From contig CM060312.1 in assembly GCA_030674185.1 (NCBI GenBank), positions 1,096,992 to 1,160,991 of the forward strand: DNA of 64,000 bases, given 5' to 3'. The DNA comes from Monoplex corrugatus (lineage: Eukaryota; Mollusca; Gastropoda; Littorinimorpha; Ranellidae). Shown one piece after another: positions 1 through 11,174 of the stretch (position 1 is the first letter of the stretch; the number at the start of each line of letters is the position of its first letter). The position numbers and the translations under genes are program-made. The notes under the pieces are model-generated. The model saw only the letters and a program-made list of their open reading frames with translations. It was not told where the DNA came from and ran no database searches.

Positions 1-1129
1 AAACTGTTAGAAACCTTGGCTTCTACCTGGATGAAACACTGTCTATGGAAGCCCATGTCATAACAGTTGTGCCGTACTCTGCACTATCAGCTACGCAGAA
101 TAGGTAAGATTCGCTCCTTCCATTCCACTGATGCTGCCAACAACTTACTGAACAAGCTTGCTGTCTCTTTCATACTATCTAGACTGGACTATTGTAACTC
201 TCTATTCGCAGGTCTCCATGACAATCGACTATTTAAACTTCAGCGCATACAGAACCATGCGGCTCGCCTTGTTCTCCACAAGCCCAGGCGTGAGAGTGCA
301 AAATCTCTGCTTAGAACACTTCATTGGCTCCCGGTAAAGGCTAGGATTCAATATAAAGTTGCCTGTCTCTGCTTTCAGTGTATCTATCACGAGAACATGC
401 CATCCTATCCTGCCAACCTTCTGCAGGGTTACAAACCTTCTCGAACACTCCGCTCTTCTGACACCTCACTGTTGACTGTTCCTCGCTTCTCTCTAGACAC
501 CTTTGGTAAAAAGTCTTTCTCTGTCTTTGGCCCAAATGTATGGAACGCTCTACCACTGTCTCTCAGAAAAACTAAGTGTTTCTCAACCTTCAAACGGCAC
601 CTGAAAACCCACCTCTTTCAAAGTAATCAAACTCATCTAACCTGAAGAGCCTTAGTTTGCAAGTCTGTCATCAGACTAATCTCTCCTGCCTGTATAACAG
701 TATTTTGTATAAGGGCCTATAGATAATAGAGCGAGGTGTGTGTGTGCGTGCATTTGTGTATGTGTATGTGTGTGTGTGTGTGTCACTGTGTGTGTGTGCA
801 TGAGTAAGCATGTGTGTGTCTCACTGTATGTGTACAGCTGAGGGAGGGATAGGGGAGAAATTGAGTGGGAAAGAGACTGAAATACTTTAAGAATTTTTTT
901 TAATCTTTGTATGTAAATTGTGATGTATGGTATGCGAATAGTTTATAATTTGTGAGGTAATTTTGATTGTCAAGGTATTAATGCTGTAATACTGAAGTTA
1001 TAATGTTTTTCCTGTATATGAATTAGAAATTTTCTGTTTTTATCTTCATTCAAAATATTGATTATAATTTTATGTACAACTATTGCATGCACAAACACAC
1101 ACACACGCATGCAAACATAGCACACCGCG

Positions 1130-1182
<53 letters not shown>

Positions 1183-1560
1183 ACATTCTTACATACACAC
1201 ATGCACACAGCAACACAGACGCACGCACACACACACACGTACACACACACACACACGTACACACACGTACGCAAGCACACACACGCAGCAATATATAAAC
1301 ACAGTATGCCTCTTTATTCATATGAAAAATCTGTTAATCTTTCTTCATTACATAAGTCAGTGTTTAAATTTTAATATTCTGTGGTTTCTTATGTGTCTTC
1401 TTACTTGTATAGCTTTAATGTTTGTTGTTATCTTATTGTGTATGTAATTGTGAACATTTTTTAATCACCTTTTGCCTTTCTTGCGAAATGTAAAGCGCTG
1501 GTGAGCATGTTTTTATATAGAATGTGCGCTATACAAATGAATATTATTATTATTATTATA
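1..1560 (+). mobile_element. L2/CR1-like LINE, 3' end (window edge)
   Basis: Bases 6-645 encode the C-terminal end of a non-LTR reverse transcriptase ORF. Frame 1 at 67-645 contains SRLDYCNSLFAGL, KLQRIQNHAARLV, LHWLPVKARIQYK, PSRTLRSSD, and FKRHLKTHLF before the stop, the usual post-RT region of L2/CR1/Rex-like elements. The preceding segment (VRNLGFYLDETLSM) is in another frame, so there is a frameshift near 66. A 3' UTR of about 900 bp follows, with TG and CA microsatellites inside it, and ends AAAGCGC, GCGCTATACAAAT and (ATT)n at about 1545-1558. Bases 1310-1560 are clearly homologous to 21951-22163. It is dead. Confidence 0.85.
1092..1292. repeat. CA/CG-containing microsatellite in the LINE 3' UTR
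   Basis: Nearly pure CA dinucleotides with an interruption of alternating CG (1127-1138) and scattered ACGT steps. The open frames across it on both strands are His/Thr or Cys/Val repeats and not genes. Confidence 0.95.
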
Positions 1561-2163
1561 CAGTATGTAGTGTAGCATTTCCTTCATGTATGATGTTTCC
1601 ATTCTGTTTGACAATGTAGCTCCATTTACTATTTAGGTTTGTGATTGGTGACTGAGCCACTACTGTACGTGATCACATCTGTGGGTTTCACTCTCATTTG
1701 CTCAATGAGTTGTTCACTTTCTGCATCAGCTCTACCTACTGATTATTCATGACAGTGTCTCCCCAGATGTTTTTGGTGTGATTCTTTTTTACATAGGTTT
1801 TGGAAAGCAACTGTTTAGATATTTTCCCATTCTCTTGTCTCTTAGAGTTGTGTCAGTTCACACAAGCGCTGAATAGATTCTTCACCAACAAGGCCTGAAA
1901 TATAACTTTACTTGTTCTCTTTTATGTCTTGACTGTATTCAAAGAAGGTCAAGCGGGTACCATATAGTCTCTGTTGGGTTGTCTTTTGTGGCTCCAAAGA
2001 TGACTCTTGTTTTTTCATTCTATATTCTATCTTATTTCAAAATTTTGATAGTATTGATCTGAAAAAAAGTTTTGAAACCAAGTCCGTTACACTCCGCATT
2101 ATGCCTTGGTATATCTGAAAGAAGTGATGTTGCTCATCGTCCCCGAAATTATATGACACTATT
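1561..2163. other. Unassigned intron or intergenic sequence
   Basis: About 600 bp of unique-looking AT-rich sequence between the LINE tail and the first minisatellite. I see no coding frame, splice-bounded exon or RNA gene. Confidence 0.6.
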
Positions 2164-2690
2164 GACAGGTCAAAATGACACTGATTATTGTTTACTATAA
2201 TTCCGTAATTATATCATATATGACAGGTCAAAGTGACACTAACAATTGTTTACTATAATTCCTGTAATTACATGACAGGTCAAAGTGACACTGATTATTG
2301 TTTATTATAATTCCTGTAATTATATGACAGGTCAAAGTGACACTGATTATTGTTTATTATAATTCCTGTAATTATATGACAGGTCAAAATGACACTGATT
2401 ATTGTTTATTATAATTCCTGTAATTACATGACAGGTCAAAGTGACACTGATTATTGTTTATTATAATTCCTGTAATTACATGACAGGTCAAAGTGACACT
2501 GATTATTGTTTATATTAATAATTCATGTAACTATTTATTAATCTGATAGTCAAAATGACACTGATTATTGTTTATTATAATTCTTGTAAGTATATGACAA
2601 GTAAAAGTGACACTGATTATTGTTTATTATAATTCTTGTAAGTATATGACAGGAAATGACACTGATATTGTTTATATATTATTGTAACAT
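2164..2690. repeat. Minisatellite, unit about 52 bp
   Basis: About ten units of a sequence that begins tgacaggtcaaagtgacac and continues through attgtttattataattcctg. Units differ by point changes and small indels; the copies in the centre are the most alike, which suggests expansion from the middle. Confidence 0.95.
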
Positions 2691-2719
2691 ATCACATAAT
2701 CACACACAGTACATCACTA

Positions 2720-2721
<2 letters not shown>

Positions 2722-2786
<65 letters not shown>

Positions 2787-2788
2787 AC
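2722..2788. repeat. CA microsatellite
   Basis: An almost perfect run of about 32 CA units directly after the 52-bp minisatellite. Confidence 0.97.
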
Positions 2789-2898
2789 ACACTGACAATA
2801 TTCTGACATGTATAAAATTAAAAATCGTTACCAAGGAATTTTGTGTCCAGCCTATCAAAGGTCCGACAGCTAAATTATTACAAATCGTTATAATTATT

Positions 2899-3118
2899 GT
2901 TCCTTGTTACGTGTAACTAGTTGATTGACTAAATAATTGAGTTATGTAGATAACTTGTTACGTGTTAACTAGTTGATTGACTAAACATTGAGTTATGGTA
3001 GATAACTATGTCACAATTAACTAGTTTGATTGACTAAATATTGAGTTATGGTAGATAACTTGTTACGTGTAACTAGTTGATTGACTAAATATTGAGTTAT
3101 GGTAGATAACTTCATTTG
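2899..3118. repeat. Minisatellite, unit about 51 bp
   Basis: Four to five units containing gttacgtgtaactagttga and gagttatggtagataact. The unit carries the short palindromic string AACTAGTT. Confidence 0.93.
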
Positions 3119-3574
3119 TTAGCTTTTCGCCCCCTCCTCTCTTACATTTGTCTTTTCCTTCCTTCTTTCTCAAAACTGACCAGACATAAACAACTCCATT
3201 CGCCATTCCTCCATCTGCACCCTGTCCCCCATCCCCACACCTTTGTAGTCTTTAACTTTTCTTTCTTTTTCTTTTTTTTTCTTTTTTTTTTTCTTTTCTT
3301 TTTCTTGTTTTCTTTTTTTATTTTTGCTTCTATTTTCTTTTCTTGTTTGTTTTTGTTTCGATCTAATATGACTCAAATGAACAGACCTTTAATCAATGAC
3401 CACCACCATACCTTTCAGACATAATGACTTTAACCTGGCGACACCAGCATGGCCAACAGCACATTTCTGTCTCTATAACGCACACACGCACACACACACA
3501 TACGCACACACACACACACATACACATACACACACACATACACACACACATACACATACACACATGATACACAG

Positions 3575-3608
<34 letters not shown>

Positions 3609-3609
3609 A

Positions 3610-3656
<47 letters not shown>

Positions 3657-3691
3657 ACACACACACTAACAGGTGTGATAACTCTAACTAG
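3119..3691. repeat. Pyrimidine-rich stretch and long CA microsatellite before exon A
   Basis: 3245-3360 is T-rich with scattered C. 3479-3666 is CA repeat with GA and TA interruptions. A short unique piece, 3667-3691, leads to the acceptor of exon A. No exon is visible here. Confidence 0.9.
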
Positions 3692-3981
3692 GTGAAACCA
3701 ACGCCGGCAAGAGCACCTTCCTCAACCTGTTGCTGGGTATGGACGTCCTACCCACCTCCATCTTCAGTTGTACAGCGGCCGTCTGTGTCTTGCAACACTC
3801 CTGTACCTTCAGTGCTGAGATTGTCAGCAAGGACGGCCGGCGCCAAAATAACCAGTTCCAGAACGCTGAAGACACCAAGGCCTGGCTGGAAAACATAGTA
3901 GCTGAGCGAAACCTGGCTGTTCGGGAAAAAGGCCTGGATATACATGCCATCCATGTTCATCTACCTGCCGTGGTGCTTCAG
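3692..3981 (+). CDS. Exon A: dynamin-type GTPase G1/G2 (P-loop)
   Basis: The exon starts after AG at 3690-3691 with two bases that complete a glycine codon, then reads ETNAGKST from 3694, so the P-loop is G-ETNAGKST, the GxxxxGKS/T nucleotide-binding motif. The next residues, [19 protein letters not shown], match the dynamin and mitofusin pattern of leucine-rich helix, VLPT, and a conserved Thr (in SCTA) that would be the G2 switch residue. The exon ends VVLQ at 3981 before a GT donor made of pure TG repeat, in phase 0. It contributes residues 1-96. It is bracketed by a CA tract upstream and a TG tract downstream. Confidence in the exon is high; the exact partner of the split glycine codon lies outside the window. 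Confidence 0.9.
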
Positions 3982-4089
3982 GTGTGTGTGTGTGTGTGTG
4001 TTTCTCTGTTTCTGTGTGTGTGTGTGTGTGTTTCTGTGTGTGTGTGTGTATGTGTTTCTGTGTGTGTGTGTATGTATGTGTGTTTCTCT

Positions 4090-4154
<65 letters not shown>

Positions 4155-4170
4155 GTGTGTGTGTGTGTGT
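3982..4170. repeat. TG then CT microsatellites directly after the exon A donor
   Basis: The donor GT is the first dinucleotide of a TG tract (3982-4083, with TTTCT breaks); a CT tract follows to 4149 and TG resumes to 4171. They fill most of the 315-nt intron A-B. Confidence 0.95.
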
Positions 4171-4296
4171 GTAAGAAGAAGTTCAGAAGGTGTTGTATGT
4201 GTGTATGACTGAAAGACAGACAAATGTTTTAAAAAAAAATCAAGAGAGAAAGAGCGGTGATCACCAACATAAGTCTTTGATTTGATTGGCCGACAG

Positions 4297-4443
4297 AGCG
4301 GTGTGACATTGGTGGACACGCCAGGCATCGGTGAAAACGAGGCCATGACGTCATGCACAATGGATTACGTAAAAAGGCACAGTGCTGCCGCCTACCTGTA
4401 CCTAATCAAGACCGATAATGCTGGAGGATTGCATGATGATCGG
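4297..4443 (+). CDS. Exon B: GTPase G3 (DTPG) exon
   Basis: A 49-codon phase 0-0 exon. It follows CGACAG and ends CGG before gtaagt, a consensus donor. It begins SGVTLVDTPGIGENEA, in which DTPG is the G3 Walker-B motif that contacts Mg and the gamma phosphate, and continues with a YLYLIKTDNAGG strand typical of the beta strand before G4 in dynamin-like proteins. It supplies residues 97-145. The intron to exon A is only 315 nt and consists mostly of TG and CT repeats. Nothing in the reading frame is broken. Confidence 0.92.
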
Positions 4444-4586
4444 GTAAGTTTTGACATCAACTGCATAACACAGACCACCTATTCTCACTCTGATTTGTGG
4501 CCAATAAGTTAATAATCAATAAGTCATTTAGTGAATAAGAATTGCCAGTTTAGATAATAAGTAAAACAAACATAACAAAATGAAGT

Positions 4587-5335
4587 GTTTACAGAGACAT
4601 CGTAGGTCACTGTAAAATGACGTGTGTTAAATGTTTACAGAGACACAGTAGGTCACTGTAAAATGACATGTGTTGAAGTGTTTACAGAGACATAGTAGGT
4701 CACTGTAAAATGACGCGTGTTAAATGTTTACAGAGACATAGTAGGTCACTGTAAAATGACGCGTGTTGAAGTGTTTACAGAGACACAGTAGGTCACTGTA
4801 AAATGACGCGTGTTGAAGTGTTTACAGAGACACAGTAGGTCACTGTAAAATGACGTGTGTTGAAGTGTTTACAGAGACATAGTAGGTCACTGTAAAATGA
4901 CGTGTGTTAAATGTTTACAGAGACACAGTAGGTCACTGTAAAATGACGTGTGTTAAATGTTTACAGAGACATGGTACATCACTGTAAAATGACGCGTTAA
5001 AATGTTTACAGGGACATAGTACGTCACTGTAAAATGAATTGTGTGTTAAAGTGTTTACAAAGACGTAGTAGATCATTGTAAAATGAACTATGTGTTAAAA
5101 TGTGTACAGAGACATAGGAGATCATTGTAAAATGAACTATGTGTTAAAATGTGTACAGAGACATAGGAGATCATTGTAAAATGAACTATGTGTTAAAATG
5201 TGTACAGAGACATAGGAGATCATTGTAAAATGAATTATGTGTTAAAATGTGTACAGAGACATAGGAGATCATTGTAAAATGACCTGCGTGTTAACGTGTT
5301 TACAGACACAGTAGATCGTTGTAAAATGTCATGTT
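4587..5335. repeat. Minisatellite, unit about 45 bp, intron B-C
   Basis: About 17 units built on tttacagagacatagtagg and tcactgtaaaatgacgtg. The right-hand units (from about 5030) form a distinct subfamily with aaatgaactatgtgtt and tacagagacataggagatc. Confidence 0.95.
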
Positions 5336-5354
5336 TGTTGACTACAATACTACG

Positions 5355-6468
5355 TAGTATGTGTATCGTGTGATGTGTGTGTAATGTGTATGATGTGTAA
5401 TGTGTGCGTGATGTGTAATGTGTGACGTATGATGTACGATTTATGATGTATGATATGCGATGTGTGATATATGATATGTAATGTGATGTATGATGTTATG
5501 TGTGATATGTGATGTGTTATATGTGATGTGTGATATGTGAATGTAATGTGTGATATGTGAATGTATGATATGTGATGTGTGTGTGTGTGATTTGTGAAGT
5601 GTGATGTGCTGTGTGATATGTGAATGCAATGTGATATGTGATGTTTAATGTAGGATGTGTGATGTGTAAAATGTGTCAAGTATATGTGATATGTAACGTA
5701 TGATGTGTGATATGTGATGTGACGTGTGATATGTGGAGTGTGATATATGTGTGATATGTGAAGTATGATATGTGATACGTGATGTGTGATATGTGAAGTA
5801 TGATATGTGATACGTGATGTGTGATATGTGATACGTGATGTGTGATACGTGATGTGTGACGTGTGATATGTGAAGTAATATATGTGATGTGTGACGTGTG
5901 ATATGTGAAGTATGATATGTGGTATGTGAAGTGTGATACGTGATGTGTGATATGTAATGTGTGATATGTGAAGTATGATATGTGATGTGTGATATGTGAA
6001 GTATGATATGTGATGTGTGATATGTGAAGTGTGATATGTGATGTGTGATATGTGAAGTGTGATGTGTGATATGTGAAGTATGATATGTGATGTGTGATAT
6101 TGAAGTATGATATGTGATGTGATATGTGAAGTATGTAGTATATTTATGATAATATATGATAAATATATGACGTGTATGATAAGTGATATGTGATGTGTGA
6201 TATGTGATGTGTGATATATGATATATGACGTGTATGAAAGTGATATGTGATGTGTGATATATGACGTGTATGATAAGTGATATGTGATGTGTGATATATG
6301 ACGTGTATGATAAGTGATATGTGATGTGTGATATATGACGTGTATGATAAGTGATATGTGATGTGTGATATATGACGTGTATGATAAGTGATATGTGATG
6401 TGTGATGTGTGATATATGATAAATGATATATGACGTGTATGATAAGTGATATGTGATGTGTGATGTGA
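5355..6468. repeat. TG/TA-rich short-unit satellite up to exon C
   Basis: Degenerate units of 8-37 bp built from tgatatgtgatg and tgacgtgtatgataag. It is stop-free on the minus strand in one frame, which makes a 444-codon His/Ile/Ser/Thr open frame that then runs antisense through exon C; I do not regard that as a gene. It reaches within about 15 nt of the coding part of exon C and displaces any ordinary pyrimidine tract. Confidence 0.95.
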
Positions 6469-6484
6469 CAAACTGTTGGAACAG

Positions 6485-6816
6485 CTGCTGGACTTTCTAC
6501 GGGCCATACTGCAATATAACGAACAGGACAAGACTTCGGAACTCTTTGACCCCTCCACCGCCATGTTTGTGTGTAACCGCTGGGACCAGGTGCCCCCCGA
6601 ACAACGGCATAGTGTGCGGGACAACGCCCTGCAGAAACTGAAAGATGTGTGGCCCAAGTTCGAACCCAGCCAGGCTTTCTTCATGTCGGCAATGAACGCT
6701 CAGACTCACTTCAGTTCCGACCCTCGCTACATCGTTGAGGACTATGAGAAGGTTCTAAGAGGCCTGAAAGACATATTTGCACAGGCCAGGCATAATGCTG
6801 TGAACCAACATTACAG
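6485..6816 (+). CDS. Exon C: GTPase G4 (NRWD) exon
   Basis: The frame contains FVCNRWDQVP, where NRWD matches the N/TKxD-type G4 base-recognition motif as found in dynamin relatives, then a helical stretch ending NQHYR. The donor is ACAG/gtaatt at 6816, leaving a codon split after two bases that exon D completes as Arg. The acceptor is unusual: the TG-rich minisatellite runs to about 6468 and the only AG that keeps phase 0 with exon B is in ggaacag at 6480-6484, giving DDR-LLDFLRAIL. There is no pyrimidine tract before it. The frame also stays open from about 6446, so a slightly longer exon is possible. Residues 146-256. The last 60 nt with the donor are repeated downstream. Confidence 0.85.
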
Positions 6817-7140
6817 GTAATTAACAGAAGTCTGAAAGACATGTTTGCACAGGCCAGGTATAACACTGTTAACATAACAGGTAAATAACAGAGGTCTGAA
6901 GGACGTGTTTAGGGAGGCCAGGTTATATCACTGTTAACATTACAGGTAAATAACAGAGGTCTGATATAACACTATTAACATTACAGTTAAACAACAGAGG
7001 TTGAAAGACATGTTATGCAGGCCAGGTATAATACTGTTAATTAACGTTACAGGTAAATAACAGAAGTCTAAAGGACGAGTTTAGACAGGACAGGCACCGT
7101 GCAGTTCATCATCAACTGCAAGTGAACGACAGGCACGTGG
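6817..7140 (+). repeat. Tandem partial copies of the exon C 3' end plus splice donor
   Basis: After the genuine donor at 6816/6817 there are about five decayed copies of the last 60 nt of exon C. Each begins near gtctgaaagacatgttt, passes gcacaggccaggtataa and ends in ACAG followed by gtaaataacag. The first three copies end at about 6878, 6944 and 6985. The third is internally deleted and has lost its GT; the fifth is poor. Each complete copy lies between an AG (aacag) and a GT donor. Confidence 0.88.
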
Positions 7141-7169
7141 GGTTTTGTTTAAAGCAGTTGGGCTGTCAG

Positions 7170-8395
7170 TACGTGGTGTTTCTTTCACTCAGTGCAGGTG
7201 GTTGATCAGCCCATGGATTGTATTTCACACACCACAGGTGTGACATGGCGGTGCAATAGTTACCTGTGTTTTTAGTTTTATATTTCAGACACCACAGGTG
7301 TGAGAGTGCAGTCCAATAGTTACCTGTGTTTTTTAGTTTTATATTTCAGACACCACAGGTGTGAGAGGGCAGTCCAATAGTTACCTGTGTTTTTTAGTTT
7401 TATATTTCAGACACCACAGGTGTGAGTGGGCAGTGCAACATTCACCTCTGTTTTTTGTTTTATGTTTCACACAGTACAAGTGTGAGAGGGTGGTGCAATT
7501 TTTACCTGTGTTTTAGTTTTACATTTCACACAGTACAGGCGTGACAGGGCAATGCAATATTACCTGTGTTTTTAGTCATATTTCACACAGTACGGGTGTG
7601 ACAGGGCAATGCAATATTACCTGTGTTTTTAGTCATATTTCACACAGTACAGGTGTGACAGGGCAATGCAATATTACCTGTGTTTTTAGTCATATTTCAC
7701 ACAGTACAGGTGTGACAGGGCAATGCAATATTACCTGTGTTTTTAGTCATATTTCACACAGTACAGGTGTGACAGGGCAATGCAATATTACCTGAGTTTT
7801 TAGTCATATTTCACACAGTACAGGTGTGACAGGGCAATGCAATATTACCTGAGTTTTTAGTCATATTTCACACAGTACAGGTGTGACAAGGCAATGCAAT
7901 ATTACCTGTGTTTTTAGTCATTTCACACAGTACAGGTGTGACAGGGCAATGCAATATTACCTGTGTTTTTAGTCATATTTCACACAGTACAGGTATGACA
8001 GGGCAATGCAATATTACCTGTGTTTTTAGTCATTTCACACAGTACAGGTGTGACAGGGCAATGCAATATTACCTGTGTTTTTAGTCATATTTCACACAGT
8101 ACAGGTGTGACAGGGCAATGCAATATTACCTGTGTTTTTAGTCATATTTCACACAGTACAGGTGCGACAGGGCAATGCAATATTACCTGTGTTTTTAGTC
8201 ATATTTCACACAGTACAGGTGCGACAGGGCAATGCAATATTACCTGTGTTTTTAGTCATATTTCACACAGTACAGGTGTGACAGGGCAATGCAATATTAC
8301 CTGTGTTTTTAGTCATATTTCACACAGTACAGGTGTGACAGGGCAATGCAATATTACCTGTGTTTTTAGTCATATTTCACACAGTACAGGTGGGA
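7170..8395. repeat. Minisatellite, unit 57 bp, intron C-D
   Basis: Variant units from about 7190, then about 15 near-identical units from 7530. Each unit contains tgacagggcaatgcaatatt, acctgtgtttttagtc and tttcacacagtacaggtg. As 57 is divisible by three, one + frame is open over 19-residue repeats; this is a satellite translation. Every unit contains both an AG after a T-rich run and CAG/GTG. Confidence 0.96.
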
Positions 8396-8544
8396 GAAGG
8401 CAATGGAACAGTGCCTTGCGCTTTGTTGTCTTCCTTTTTTTTTTCACTTCGGTGGAATGGTATGGTTTCGTTATAGGTCTAACACAGTTTTAACTTCATT
8501 CATTAATTGACAGCAGCATGTGTTGTTTGGTTCATTACTGTGGA

Positions 8545-9013
8545 ACAGAACACTGTCATTTGTGCACAGTCAGAACACTGTCCTTTGTGCACAGTCAGAA
8601 CACTGTCCTTTGTGCACAGTCAGAACACTGTCATTTGTGCACGGTCAGAACACTATCATGTGTGCACAGTCAGAACACTGAGATTTGTGCACAGTCAGAA
8701 CACTGTCATGTGTGCACAGTCAGAACACTGTCGTGTGTGCACAGTCAGAACACTGTCATGCACAGACAGAATACTGTTATGTGTGCACAGTCAGAACACT
8801 GCCATGCACGGTCAGAACACTGTTATGTGTGCACAGTCAGAACACTGCCATGCACGATCAGAACACTGTTATGTGTGCACAGTCAGAACACTGTCATGCA
8901 CAGTCAGAACACTGTTATGTGTGCACAGTCAGAACACTGTCATGCGTGTGTGTGCGTGTATGTTTGTGTCTGTATGTGTGTGTGTTTGTGTCTATATGTA
9001 TATATGTGTGTGT

Positions 9014-9044
<31 letters not shown>
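8545..9044. repeat. Minisatellite, unit about 25 bp, then TG microsatellite, before exon D
   Basis: About 16 units of cagtcagaacactgtcatg and tgtgca from 8565 to 8945, with some units shortened to a catgca version. Then TG repeat with a few C and TA interruptions to 9044. The units contain tgtgtgcacag, which is identical to the last 11 nt of the exon D acceptor. Confidence 0.95.
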
Positions 9045-9049
9045 CACAG

Positions 9050-9344
9050 ATGGCTGAAACAACTCCTACACCAGAGCACCAGTTTCCTACAGACGGCCAT
9101 GTACAACTGCTCGCTATCAGACGAGGAGCTGATGGCTCACTTCAAAAGCACCAAGCAGAAACTGGACGCTCTACAGAAGAGAACCATGGCCAGCACCGAG
9201 CACATGAGACTGTTGGTCAAGGTGGAGATTGAGAAGCTGTGTGCCAGCATGAAGACAATTCTGAAGGACCCGTCCATCAGGGCTGACCTCACAGACTGGT
9301 CCCTTCATCCCATTCCCAGTCCTGTCACCTTCTCCTCAGCTGAG
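9050..9344 (+). CDS. Exon D: helical segment after the GTPase
   Basis: The acceptor is tgtgtgcacag at 9039-9049, at the end of a TG microsatellite; the first base completes Arg with exon C. The frame reads WLKQLLHQSTSFLQTAMYNC and later HFKSTKQKLDALQKRTM, charged amphipathic helix of the kind that forms the stalk or bundle next to dynamin GTPase domains, and ends with FSSAE at a GAG/gtaggt donor, phase 0. It contributes residues 257-354. I see no named domain. A CA repeat starts about 10 nt after the donor, so the exon is enclosed by complementary TG and CA tracts. Confidence 0.88.
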
Positions 9345-9354
9345 GTAGGTCACC

Positions 9355-9413
9355 ACACATACATACACACACATACACACATACACACACACATGGACGC
9401 ACACACACACACA

Positions 9414-9444
<31 letters not shown>

Positions 9445-9460
9445 GCATACACACACAGAT
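9355..9460. repeat. CA microsatellite after exon D
   Basis: CA repeat with ATG and ACG interruptions beginning about 10 nt after the exon D donor. Confidence 0.95.
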
Positions 9461-9499
9461 AGTGTCTAGTAGTTGTTTTACACAAATTTTATTATGAAA

Positions 9500-10640
9500 G
9501 TCAGGTGATGTTTCCTTCTTGTTGTTGTTGTTTTACACAAAGTTCATTATGATAGATATTGTCTAGTAGTTGTTCCTTTACACAACGTTCATCATGATAG
9601 ATATTGTCTAGTAGTTGTTCCTTTACACAACGTTCATTATGATAGATATTGTCTAGTAGTTGTTCCTTTACACAACGTTCATCATGATAGATATTGTCTA
9701 GTAGTTGTTCCTTTACACAACGTTCATCATGATAGATATTGTCTAGTAGTTGTTCCTTTACACAACGTTCATCATGATAGATATTGTCTAGTAGTTGTTC
9801 CTTTACACAACGTTCATCATGATAGATATTGTCTAGTAGTTGTTCCTTTACACAATGTTCATCATGATAGATATTGTCTAGTAGTTGTTCCTTTACACAA
9901 CGTTCATCATGATAGATATTGTCTAGTAGTTGTTCCTTTACACAACGTTCATCATGATAGATATTGTCTAGTAGTTGTTCCTTTACACAACGTTCATCAT
10001 GATAGATATTGTCTAGTAGTTGTTCCTTTACACAACGTTCATTATGATAGATATTGTCTAGTAGTTGTTCCTTTACACAACGTTCATCATGAGAGATATT
10101 GTCTAGTAGTTGTTCCTTTACACAACGTTCATTATGATAGATATTGTCTAGTAGTTGTTCCTTTACACAACGTTCATCATGATAGATATTGTCTAGTAGT
10201 TGTTCCTTTACACAACGTTCATCATGATAGATATTGTCTAGTAGTTGTTCCTTTACACAACGTTCATCATGATAGATATTGTCTAGTAGTTGTTCCTTTA
10301 CACAACGTTCATCATGATAGATATTGTCTAGTAGTTGTTCCTTTACACAACGTTCATTATGATAGATATTGTCTAGTAGTTGTTCCTTTACACAACGTTC
10401 ATCATGATAGATATTGTCTAGTAGTTGTTCCTTTACACAACGTTCATCATGATAGATATTGTCTAGTAGTTGTTCCTTTACACAACGTTCATCATGATAG
10501 ATATTGTCTAGTAGTTGTTCCTTTACACAACGTTCATCATGATAGATATTGTCTAGTAGTTGTTCCTTTACACAACGTTCATCATGATAGATATTGTCTA
10601 GTAGTTGTTCCTTTACACAACGTTCATCATGATAGCCAGA
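9500..10640. repeat. Minisatellite, unit 45 bp, highly uniform
   Basis: About 25 units containing ttgttcctttacacaacg and ttcatcatgatagatattg. Most units are identical or differ at one of three positions. The 45-bp length leaves one minus frame open for 380 codons of a 15-residue repeat; this is not a gene. The low divergence indicates recent expansion or homogenisation. Confidence 0.97.
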
Positions 10641-11138
10641 CATTGTCTACTAGTTTTACACAAATCTCATGATAATAGTCAGTCTAGTGTGTATTTACTC
10701 ACTGCTCACCGTGATAGTGTCTAGTGTCTATTTACTCACTGCTCACCGTGATAATCACATAATGTTGAAGAACATAAACTAATTTACTTTTTACTCAGAG
10801 TTCAACAGTTACTGGACTAGGTTGTTGACACACACACGCGCGCGAGCACGCGCACACACACACACATACACATACACACACATATACACACACTCATTCA
10901 CTCATTCATTCATACACACAAAGAGAGGAGACGCTGATGGTAAAACGACACACACATTACACAGTGGGGGGTGGGGGGAGCAAAATTGTTTCTATGTGTC
11001 TATTTCGTTAGTTAGTTAGTTAGTTAGTCAGTCAGTCAGTCAGTCGGTCGGTCAGTCAATCAGCTCGTCAGTCAGTCAGTTAGTTAGTTAGTTAGTTAGT
11101 TGATCAGTTGGCTAGTTGGCTGGTTAGTTGGTTATCTG

Positions 11139-11174
<36 letters not shown>

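Noticed and set aside
5350..6684. 444-codon minus-strand His/Ile/Ser-rich frame
   Set aside because: Composed of TG/TA satellite and then antisense of exon C.
9501..10643. 380-codon minus-strand 15-residue repeat protein
   Set aside because: The unit of 45 bp is divisible by three, so an open frame is expected; no unique domain or promoter.
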